Below the pieces are notes generated by a model. It worked only from the letters and a program-made list of their open reading frames with translations, did not search any database and was not told the origin of the DNA. From Hanleya hanleyi (Eukaryota; Mollusca; Polyplacophora; Lepidopleurida; Hanleyidae): a DNA stretch of 64,000 bases. The position numbers and the translations under genes were made by a program. This document shows, in pieces, positions 54,507 to 64,000 of the stretch. Location: contig JAVTVY010051596.1 in the NCBI GenBank assembly GCA_036873755.1, forward strand, positions 186,001 to 250,000, read 5' to 3'. Within the stretch, counting starts at the first letter, position 1. Every line of letters starts with the position of its first letter.

Positions 54507-55065
54507 GTAAGCATGCAAAATTCAAAAATACGGCTTCCATTTGCTGAAAATCTATCAAACTGACAGTCAGTAAACAATGAGATATTGTGAAACACTGAAT
54601 TGTCTGTCTTTTGGCACTGATTACTCCAGAATTGGAGAAAAGAAATTAGAATATGTATATTTGTGACCTATTTGTTCAGTAAATTGGCAAGAGATCTCCT
54701 AAGCTGAACTGACGGCTTCAACGACCGGGCTGGGTGGGCGGATATTACTAAACGCTGGATCACGTGATCGTCTGACGCCTGTCTGGTTTCAGATCTCTCA
54801 ACCATCAACAGCTTGGATACATTTGATGACAACCTGAACATTGTAGCATAGCCAAATCTGCACCCCGGCTCTGTCATTTTCTGACAAATAGTTCGCAAAG
54901 TAAAACAATTTTACCTCGGAGAGAAATGTTTGAAGTCGCTCCTGCAATTATAGATATCATACGTTTCAGGAATACCGACGAATCGCGCTTTAAACACCAT
55001 CAAAAATATGTTGTCAAGTTTTTAACGGACTATATTCGTGACTACGGAAAAAACAGGGACAAAGG

Positions 55066-56404
55066 TCAGAAACTAAGGTCACTGAGGTCATATGTCATCT
55101 GTAGTTTACTAGTCTTAAGCACAGACCTTGTTATAAACTCGTCTACACTGGGGCCCGCTTTATTGATTTTAACATGCATAACTAGTGATGAGAACCATCT
55201 GGCATGTTTCACTGATGAGATTACATATGAACACAGAACATTTATTTAAAGAGATGAATGCACCCGGTACTGATATAGTGTTAATTTATGTAAGAAGAAA
55301 TGATTGATTTCCACCGTCCAATTGTATATTAACTAAAAATCAGTTTCAAACAGCTCTTAACCCTATATGATGCAGGCATTAGGGAGGAGGGGGAAGGGGG
55401 GGGGCTCGGAATGCCTCCCCCCCCGGCTCGAAATGCCCCCCCTCAAATATTGTTTCGTTATCCGTTGAGCTAGGAGCATGAAACTTACCAAACTATACCG
55501 TTGGGTCGATGTCTACCAGAAAATGTAAGAAATATCCCAAATGGGCGCTTTGATGATGTAAGTGAAGCATGTTTTTCTTATTTTTTTTTTGGCAGATTTT
55601 TTTTTAGTTTATTTATGTGTTTTCTTAACAAAATGTGTTTTTTGCAAACACTTCATGGTAAATTAGTAGATAATAGCCTTATGTGAAATAAAATAAAGTT
55701 TGTGCAATTTTCCTGGAAGAAAAGCAAGAATTTGGAAGAAAAATGACGAAAACTTCCCTTTTCTGATACCACATGACCGCCATGATCCTCTACTCGGCTG
55801 GCTATGAAAATAGACACAAAATGACCCCAATATGATAAACTGTAAAGTCGCGGAGGGGCAGCTTTCATTTTTTTTTTTTTTTTTTGTCGTTAGAGAGATG
55901 GTGGAGAAAGTTTGGTCCATAATGCCACCCCCCCCGTCAGGCCAGATAGGGTTAAGCGATTTTCCGGGAGATGAAGTACGAAAAGTTCTGTATTTAACCC
56001 GACGCACCAGATCAAATCTTTTAGGAATACACAAATGTACTAAATAAGTCACCCCGCGGCCGAGATTAAATAAACGTCGTGTTTAGAATGAAATATCTGA
56101 CGACCCACGTTAGGCCATGATGAATTATGCATCTTTGATAATTGAATAGCGGGGCCCTGTGGGTCTCCCGGGATTGACCTAGGGTGTCGTCTGGAACACT
56201 CCAGGTCATGGTAAAAATAGGCCTCGGCCCGTTAGATAGCTTGTCGTAAGACGCGATTAATTGAGGCACCCGCGGGTTTCCCGAGTGTGAAAAGAAATAG
56301 GACCCCATCAGTCGGGTCCCGCGTGTTAAAAGCAATAGAACCCTAGCCGTGTAGTTTTCGGGTGTGAAAAGGAATAGAAACCAAACGTGTTGATATGACA
56401 GAAA
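55066..56404. other. Non-coding with repeat copies
   Basis: A diverged copy of the 31.4-31.65 kb arm lies at about 55455-55700 (TTCGTTATCC, AAAATGTAAGAAA). A G/C-run block at about 55385-55440 repeats CTCGGAATGCC-type sequence. No gene was seen. Confidence 0.5.
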
Positions 56405-56461
56405 TAATGATGAAAGCGTTGAAACTGACGTTAAGTCAGACTCGGTCACTCACTCACTCAA
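56405..56461 (+). mobile_element. SINE tail fragment
   Basis: ATGATGAAAGCGTTGAAACT, ACGTTAAGTC and CACTCACTCACTC match the tail of the SINE at 31674-32042. The Pol III head is not recognisable upstream. Confidence 0.6.
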
Positions 56462-58122
56462 TCCTTAAATCATCAATTCCACGAAATATTTAACCAAAAT
56501 GTAATTCCGTAACAAAATTCAAAATTTCGGTTATGTCCTTCCTGGACAATTTTGCCCATGTTTTTGACCAGTCATTATCGCTCTTTCACATTTAATCGAA
56601 TAGACGTGCCTTCCCGGGGACATAACAACAGAATTCATGTGCTTCGGTCTGTCCTCAGAATTTTTTAGACCGAATAAAATCGAAACTTGTAAAATAGGAA
56701 AAATTGCAACTTCTTAAAACATGGACCAAAATGTAATTCCGTAACGCAGGTTTGCTTAACCACATTTATCAATTTGAAACTTTGCTTGATGGAAATCAGA
56801 TATAATGTAGTCCGGGCGCTCAGGATTCGAATAAAATCAGGAATTAAATGATAAACGTTCGAGTTTTGATGGAATATATATGTAACCGACACGTCTTCAT
56901 AAGGAGGTTAATTCACTGTAATTCCGTCACGCGGTATTCGAATGTCACGTGACCAGGTATAAAACACTTGTATTTCCTTTTTTTTTCTCTCATCCTACAG
57001 TTCTTAGTAATAGAGTTAGAAAAATGTTATTCCAAAACAGATTTTTCCATGGACGAGTAATAACAGGGGTTCAGAAGAAGAGAAAATATGGGTACCTTGT
57101 AATTCCGTAACGCTGGAATTGATGAAATGATGGGTGTTCATTTATCATTCGATATAATATATGTAACACGACAAGAATTTAATTTCAACGCAGCAATGTT
57201 TAGGTGATGATCATATGTAGGCAATTCAATTGATGTCGAGTTACATAGGCGATATCGGATTTCCTTACAATTTAATTGAATACAATGCAATAGAATAGGA
57301 ACGTTTGGCGCTCGTAGCACTTGTTAAAAAGATATCAATATTACGAACTAAGGCCCTCGCAAGCAAATTGAGCATTCGAAAAAAACTTTCGACTTAATGT
57401 ATGTAGCAAATCGTACGACTGACCATATAGTAATACGTTTATCTACTGCTGTGATATGGCAAATGTATATATGGTAAGCGGCGTTATTAACGAGCTGTGT
57501 AAAGCGGCCGGAATTAACTAAAGAACGAGGCATTGCTTATATACTTATATCTGCTCTCCTGTATTGGAGATACTACGGCTCAACTCAGTCATACATGTAT
57601 AATGTCAGCTAAGTAGGTGACTTTAACAACAATTTGCGAAGTGATATGATCCAATCGGTCCGTACCATGTTGTAGCGCCACTCAGAATTGGTGTACAGAT
57701 ATCCGCGTGACTTTATCACTGTTTTAAAACAAAGCAAACCACCTGAATTGTGTAGCAAGCGCAATGTAACTGAAACGAATAACCAAGGTTCCATACCTAA
57801 TATAGACATTATATCATATATGGCGTTTTATTACATTATGTTTTCTAATTCTGCATTAGTTCACATCCCGCTACAGCGAGAGGACACGCTTGGAGCAAGT
57901 CATGGAAATACCGTGTCATTGTACCAACAATGTCTAGTTGTTTTTGTAATTTTATGGCACCGCTACAAAGCACTCCTCTCGACAAGTCACACTTCGTTCT
58001 ACTATAATCCACTGATAAATCAGGCGATTCATAGAAATCCTGATTCCGACAATATTCCCTACAATCTGTCTCCTCTCCTCAACAACCTCAGCATAAGCAT
58101 TGGCTTTTTGCGCCTCGGTTTC
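56462..58122. other. Non-coding with a recurring TGTAATTCCGTAAC motif
   Basis: The 14-base motif is at 56500, 56732, 56917 (one change) and 57098. Otherwise AT-rich. An open frame of 161 codons at 57688-58173 has no known motif and ends inside a dispersed repeat. Confidence 0.5.
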
Positions 58123-59405
58123 TTCATACCCATGTATATTCATCTGGTGTCGTATCATCGTCGTGTGTGGTGAATGTGCTTTCCCACTCAGAACATGTAT
58201 AACCCATTTTGATGGTTCAACGTCGACTGGGATACGCTTGATTTCATGGACGTAACACAATAGCGCTCACCAACACCTAGTTTAACGCTTCTACGCCCTA
58301 ATGAAACAGCTCAGAGGCTCTGATAAGTCCAGATATCCCATGGAATTAACATTAGTTCATCGAAATGCAGTAATGCCCGTCGTTGCTCCTTAATGCCCGT
58401 CTCAACGCCTTAACGCCCTATCTTAACGGCCGTCTCAGTGTCTTAACGCCCTAGCTTAACGCCCGGTCGTAACACCTTAACGCATTACCAACTGTCCAGT
58501 CACACGAACATACTTTGACCATTGACACATGAACCTTGATGAAAGTGATGTCATCTCCAGACGTGATGTCAACACCGGAAGTGACATCTCCGCGTGGATG
58601 TGTGCTCACCTGGTGCATCCTCATAACAGGAGAATCCATCGCTGACCGCAGTCGAATGTTCTCTCCGGAACAGTCTACTGGCGAACTGATGTTTCGATTG
58701 GTCAATTTTCGATTTGAAAAAGGGCTCTTCCAAACAGTACAGCAATGTAGGGGGAGAGGCTAGTGAGTGACAAAGAGCAGGTACATTGTTTTATTCGCTA
58801 ACTAACCTGAAATGACAGAAAGGCTGTCATAACAACATACACTTTTAGCATATCTAGAACAATTAATTAGAACACGGCGCTTTGACTTGCGTTCAGCAAC
58901 AATGCTGTACAGTCGACATGTGACCGCCTGACAAGCTGTCACCCCTATACACCGTCAGTAATAATCCATTGCATCGCACCCTACGGCAGTCATGACGCAT
59001 GGGACTATTATTCATGCGAAACACAAACAAAAATCAATAACATAAACTCGTTAGCAGTGGAACCAGTGTAGGTTATTAATGAACAGATTTTCGGAGATAT
59101 TTTGTTAATAAATTAATGAGGTTATTACGGTGACAGAAGAATGTTTGTATTGGCGAAGTAATCTCTAAGCTGAGAGCGTGTTAATGATATTTCAATTGCG
59201 GTCACGTCTTGTAGCCAGACGATAGTCGTTCAGCTGACATGCACTGCTCTGAGGTTGCACCTGGTGGCGCCCCGCAAGTGAAGTCATCACCGGCGGTGGC
59301 GTCATCGCACGCATGTCCGCTTACCTTTTTATAGCTTGCAGGCGATAGGGTGAACCCGGATACCGGCGGCGACGTTGAGACTGGGGTCAAAATAGTGCGT
59401 TAAGA
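58123..59405 (+). repeat. Dispersed repeat with TTAACGCC sub-repeats, copy 2
   Basis: Same family as 40911-41545, with the same order of blocks, interrupted by a 642-bp insertion at 58616-59257. The copy resumes with GTGAAGTCATCACCGGCGG and GGTGAACCCGGATACCGGCG after the insertion. Confidence 0.8.
58616..59257. mobile_element. 642-bp insertion with 9-bp target duplication
   Basis: CACCTGGTG is present at 58607-58615 and 59258-59266 and only once in the uninterrupted copy at 41 kb. The ends CATCCTCATAACAG and CAACCTCAGAGCAG (right end, minus strand) are inverted with 3 mismatches in 14. A 9-bp duplication fits Mutator-like elements. No transposase. Confidence 0.75.
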
Positions 59406-59759
59406 AATTAAGCTAAGGCGCTAAGGCGTAACGACGGGCGTCAATGCATTTCGATGAATTAGTGTCACTTACATGGCATATTAAGATCAATCAGATCTTC
59501 TGGGCTATTTCACCAGGGTGTTGAATCTAGTGCCGGGGTACATCAGGATATTCTCAACCATCCATATTATGTACGGAACCATACCCGCGACTACAACGTG
59601 CCATCCTTTGGTGCCCGCACTGCTTGGTCGAATACCACCAGTGTCCTGGGGATTCCCCTTCTCTCGCTGCATAGTCTAGGCTATGAATAGCTATACATGG
59701 TGATTCCCTGTATGTATCGCTATGCATATAAACTTGAAGTGCCTACGGAGTATAGTCGA

Positions 59760-60105
59760 CACCTCCGAAACTTCCTTTTCTCTACTACTTCCCAGTGCGC
59801 ATGCGAGTATCACCACCAGTCTGACCCTACCCGATAAGAGTTTAAATAGGATACAACCCACGCTATATTTAAAACTGCAGATTAACCGCAGCTTCACGAC
59901 ACACCAGTCCAGTCTGACTCTCCCCACGACCGCTTCAATATGAAACCTTACATGACCCATCTGAACCACGGATGGTCAATCGCTGCCCCAAAACATCCAA
60001 GTGCCCTTTTTCATTATTCCACTACACACCACTTAAGTCGGTTCAACCAAATGCATTCTGTCTACTACTGCCCTATTGCGCATGCGCAGATTGACACCGG
60101 AATTC
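59760..60105. repeat. Satellite monomer related to Polinton TIRs
   Basis: Contains GTGCGCATGCGA, CAGTCTGACTCTCCCC, a GACCCATCTGAACCA block and TTGCGCATGCGCAG at about 60077. The order agrees with the monomer at 36.9-38.1 kb. Confidence 0.55.
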
Positions 60106-60322
60106 ACGTCATCCCGGGTGTGACGTCATCCCCGGAAGTCCTGTGACTGGAAGTGACCTTTGACTTTTGACCCAGACATAACGTCATTCCGGAAGTGATG
60201 TCACCTCCGCGTGACGTCATCTGCCTCAATACTCGGGAAACGGTCCTTTATATACTACTGCTGCCACAGCGCGCAAAAAAAATATTTCATGACTTTTCAT
60301 GACCGAATTGAACCATTTTTCG

Positions 60323-60526
60323 TGACTTCCGTGGTAGGAAATTGGCGGGAAAATTGTGCTTGTTGATTGTGCATACGAATATATAAATGGTCGCGAGAAT
60401 GAAACGGGGAAAAAATTCTTTGCAGACTTCCGTGGTAGGAAATTGGCGGGAAAATTGTGTTTGTTGATTGTGCATACGAATATATAAATGGCCGCGAGAA
60501 TGAAACGGGGAAAAAATTCTTTGCAG
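60323..60526. repeat. Two tandem copies of a 102-bp unit
   Basis: GACTTCCGTGGTAGGAAATT starts at 60323 and again at 60425. The copies differ at very few positions, so the duplication is recent. An A run follows. Confidence 0.9.
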
Positions 60527-61052
60527 ATAAAAAAAAAATAGATAAAAAAGCCTGATAGAGTGAAACGAAAACCCTATATCTGTATTGAATGCAGATTTTT
60601 CTTTCCAATAAGCATGAACGGCATCCTTGCTCATTTCGTCATCCCAATTAAGTCATGGTTCCTCTATCAGATCCGAGCCATGACGGATAGCTTGTACACC
60701 GCAACGAATATCAGCCACTTCAATCGGAAATTTTCGTGAGCTTTGACCTCTCCGAACATGCCCATATTCGCAATACCTAAGCGCCAGGCATTGACTCCAT
60801 CTGGTTGCTTTGAAGTCGGGTGTTTATAGGCTATCCGAGAATTCTTTTATTTAAGATACGCCCTCATGTTGTTTTCTCTCGGACTTCAAAGAGTTTGTCC
60901 TTCAGCTTCTCTCAGAAATTGGGCCTTCGTTTAATTATACAGAGATCCCATGAAGGTACCGTATTACCCCCAAAACGCCGTTCGTTCATTGGTTGATATT
61001 TTAAACGGACAGTTCCAGTAATAAATGTACAGCCCTAATCTGCAGGGCCTGG

Positions 61053-61184
61053 TACGGAGATAGGAGTATACAGAACTGCATTGTGGAGGATCACTCATTC
61101 ACACTCATAAGTTGACCTTACGGAGATAGAAGTATACAGAACTGCATTATGGAGGATGACTCATTCACACTCATAAGTTGACCC
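61053..61184. repeat. Two tandem copies of a 66-bp unit
   Basis: TACGGAGATAGGAGTATACA at 61053 and TACGGAGATAGAAGTATACA at 61119, both ending CATAAGTTGACC. Confidence 0.9.
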
Positions 61185-61866
61185 GTGTTCGGCTTCCCAA
61201 CAAGTAGAAAACCTCTGTGTTGGTGACATGATCATAGCTATTAATGAACCTTTCGATTGAAATGTTATATATTTAATATTTAAATTATTTCTACTTCCGA
61301 ACACCCTGATTTTCTTGACGGAGAATATTTTTAAAAATGTCGTGAGAAACAACAAAAGAGGCAAAACAAATAGAGTAGATTTTTTGTTTAATTACTGGGA
61401 AATACGCTAGTAGGCGTCTTCGGTCATCTAAGACCCCTGGAGATTCCGGGGCATGGGCGGCCCCTGGACACTCGCCTTTTTGTGCTGTGATGCTGTGATA
61501 GTGGCCCCTCCAATCACCAATCATGATGCCAATAGCTTCCGCCGTGCCTGGTGAGGGACGGCGGAACGGGAGAATATTTGTATTCTATGTCACAGAGGAC
61601 TGGTTATGGTAGATAATTAAAAACTGTAGTAACCCGGCTTGACATTATAGGGAATGACTTCAATTGAGCCAAAGATGAAAGAGAAATACACTTAGAAAAA
61701 ATCGATTTAAAAAAAATTCGATATATATATTAATTAATTTTCATAATTTATTGAATAAATTTATACGTAGACATCGATCATCCAATATCCCACAGGCCAG
61801 GCAACTGTGAAACAACCCCTCTCGAGAAATCCTGACGACGCCCATGGGGACTAGCTAAATAATATA

Positions 61867-61894
61867 TAGCCCTCAAGAGTACTCTTGAGGGCTA
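61867..61894. repeat. Perfect 28-bp palindrome
   Basis: TAGCCCTCAAGAGT followed by its exact complement; flanked by similar TTAGCTA / GACTAGCTA sequences. Confidence 0.9.
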
Positions 61895-61976
61895 TAAATG
61901 GGAATTAGCTAATGGGGACAAACATGTACCATTAGGTTCCATGTTGGAGCTAAATCTGTCCCAGTCCCGAGCTCCC

Positions 61977-62063
61977 TCTGACCCCTGGCCAACGACGACT
62001 AATAATATATTATAGACTGTCTTAAATAATATACTATCTGTCGTCGTTGGCCAGAGGTCAGAC
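61977..62063. repeat. Small hairpin element
   Basis: CTGACCCCTGGCCAACGACG and its near-complement (GTCGTTGGCCAGAGGTCAG) surround an AT-rich loop. A further TCGTCGTTGGCCA follows at about 62069. MITE-like. Confidence 0.6.
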
Positions 62064-62789
62064 TATTTCGTCGTTGGCCACATTGCTTCCGCAGTTTAAC
62101 TGTTCGATCGGCGAAGCTATTGAAGAAAATGTGAACTGGGACGAGGGGTCGAGGAAGCTTGTAATAAATCTGTCCTTGGCCTATTAAACACATGCATAAT
62201 CCCCGCAGAGGACAGACGCAGACGAACAAGGAAACTATTAAACAGTGTGTGAAAGTTGATATTTCATGCCAAATACAGTTCTAGTACATAGCGCTGTAAT
62301 ATATAGCCTACATATAAATTTGATGCCAAATGCAAGTAGCATTACTAGACCTACCGATCTTTAGATGGACGACACCATCTGTTACTGTGGACACAAAAAA
62401 GTAGGCAGCTGAAACCCGAAATTTAAACCGCAAATGGTGACTGGGCAAACTACATCATCCTCGATTTCTGGAAAATGAAAGTAGCCGCGCAGCATTCAAT
62501 ACAGCATCCAACAACTGCGTTAAGGCGAGGGTCCATACGGTATATTTCACCTACCGCACTGGACTAGCACTGACTGACCGCTGATGTTTTGACACCCTAA
62601 AACATTCTCACGGTGGAGAATATTCAGCATATCTTGGGTTTTTGTCGTCCTAAATAATTCCCAGTTACTAAGGTCTATCTTCTCGATCATATTCTGTCTG
62701 CCTTAAACCAAAAGTGATCTATTGTTTTAATGTCATAATAGCAGACAATACATATTTCACTGTGTGGAAATTTCACTCAACTTTTTTTC

Positions 62790-63970
62790 GAGAGTAGCAC
62801 TTTGATAATATCATCCAATCAGAAGAGATTCGCAGTTAAATATCTATCTGGCGTCTGGGAAAAGACATTATTTTCAATATTTAGCACCTTTATAATATTA
62901 TATAATTAGAAAAGATTCGCACTCAAATAATTATATGTAACTGGCGTCTGGGAAAAGACAATATATTCAATATTTAGCAATTTTATAATCTATACTATAA
63001 ATAGAAGGGATTCGCAGTTAAATATCCACAAGACCCTTTTCGGAGAAAAGACAATATATTCAACATTTAGCACTTTTATAATATACTCTAATTAGAAGAG
63101 ATTCGCATTGTCGGAGAAAGGACAATATATTCAATATTTAGCACCTTTATAATATCATGTAATTAGAATATATTCGCATTTAAATATATAGGTGACGTTT
63201 GAGAACAGACAATATATTGAATATTTAGCACTTTGATAATATCATCTAATTAGAAGAGATTCGCAGTTAAATATCTATTTGGGGTTTGAAGAAAGACAAT
63301 ATATTCAATATTTAGCATCTTTATAATATCATATAATTACAAAAATTCGCACTTAAATATGTAGCTGGCATCCGCGAAGAGATATATTCAATATTTAGCA
63401 CTTTTATAATCCATACTATTTAGAAGACATTCGCAGTTAAATATCCGCAAGAGCCTTTTCGGAGAGAAGACAATATATTCAATATTTAGCACTTTTATAA
63501 TCTAGTCTAATTAGAAGATATTCGCATTAGAATATCTGTAACACCGTGTCGGAGAAAGGACAATATATTCAATATTTAGCACCCTTATAATATTATCTAA
63601 TTAGAATAGATTCGCACTTAAATATGTAGCTGACTTCTGAGAACAGACAATATATTGAACATTTAGTACTTTGATAGTATCATCTAATTATAAGAGATTC
63701 GCAATTAAATATCTAGCTGGCGTCCGAGAGAGACAATATATTCAATATTTAGCACCTTTATAATATCATCTGATTAGAAAAAAAATCGCACTTAAATATG
63801 TAGCTGGCGTCTGAGAAAAGTCAATATATTCAATATTTAGCACTTTTATAATCTATGCTAAATAGAAGAGATTCGCAGTTAAATATCCACAAGAGTCTTT
63901 TCGAAGAGAAGTCAATATATTGAATATTTAGCACCTTTATAATATCATCTAATTAGAATATAATATGATT
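62790..63970. repeat. AT-rich satellite, ~88-bp monomer
   Basis: About 13 units with CAATATATTCAATATTTAGC, ACTTTTATAAT or CACCTTTATAATATCAT, and AGAAGAGATTCGCAGTTAAA. Unit length varies (77-98). Variants alternate between CACC and CACT forms, suggesting a higher-order unit of two or more monomers. The array may continue past the window. Confidence 0.85.
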
Positions 63971-64000
63971 GTTGCAATCAAGGACCAAAGGAAGATGTTG

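Noticed and set aside
57688..58173. 161-codon plus-strand gene
   Set aside because: No motif; composition is like the AT-rich surroundings and the end lies inside a dispersed repeat also found at 40.9 kb.
60323..60526. CRISPR-like array
   Set aside because: Only two adjacent copies without spacers, in a eukaryotic context; a simple tandem duplication.

Overview
The window is eukaryotic, compact in real genes and dominated by repeats. Three things point to a marine mollusc, probably a gastropod: a tRNA-derived SINE ending in a run of CTCA repeats, a TLDc exon and an IFI44-like GTPase exon on the same strand, and Polinton/Maverick elements of the aquatic-invertebrate kind. The species assignment is an inference.

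Layout: 0.4-5.1 kb, a badly broken DIRS-like (tyrosine recombinase) retrotransposon. 5.1-18.1 kb, non-autonomous foldback and MITE-like elements, a tandem/inverted satellite locus and a pair of 0.6-kb direct repeats. 18,112-29,914, Polinton copy 1 (11.8 kb; exact 6-bp target duplication CACCTC; TIRs of about 2.25 kb). 30.4-42.8 kb, the minus-strand host gene (TLDc exon at 42.1-42.7 kb, P-loop exon at 30.5-30.7 kb) with a long intron region full of foldback elements, a complete SINE and a 737-bp palindrome. 43,157-53,651, Polinton copy 2 (10.5 kb; target duplication CACATT; TIRs of about 0.9-1.0 kb), inverted relative to copy 1. 53.7-64 kb, sparse sequence with dispersed repeats, a 642-bp insertion with a 9-bp target duplication, short tandem repeats and a terminal AT-rich satellite of about 88 bp.

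The Polinton copies share one gene order: small tail-anchored ORF, two tandem paralogues with PC4-like repeats, chromodomain integrase, membrane segment plus packaging-type ATPase, small basic GGFLGA-type protein, a capsid-associated protein, a penton-like capsid protein, the 3' end of the major capsid gene, and an adenain-type cysteine protease. Several genes have their own TATA box 40-60 bases before the ATG. Both copies have lost most of the major capsid gene and all of the polymerase core; copy 2 keeps what looks like the zinc-finger N-terminal part of a PolB-type protein on the opposite strand. The two copies carry different stops, frameshifts and deletions, so they are old, independently decayed members of one family. 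No complete capsid or polymerase gene is present.

The most unusual features are: the long TIRs built from ~150-bp monomers each carrying an NRF1-type GCGCATGCGC palindrome, beside CRE, ETS, YY1-like and CCAAT motifs; the same monomer dispersed at three other loci; a PC4-like 50-residue duplication in the tandem paralogues; a conserved 3' hairpin shared by two different transcription units of the elements; hairpin repeats made from the end of the protease gene; and a head-to-head 34-codon mini-exon inside a large palindrome.
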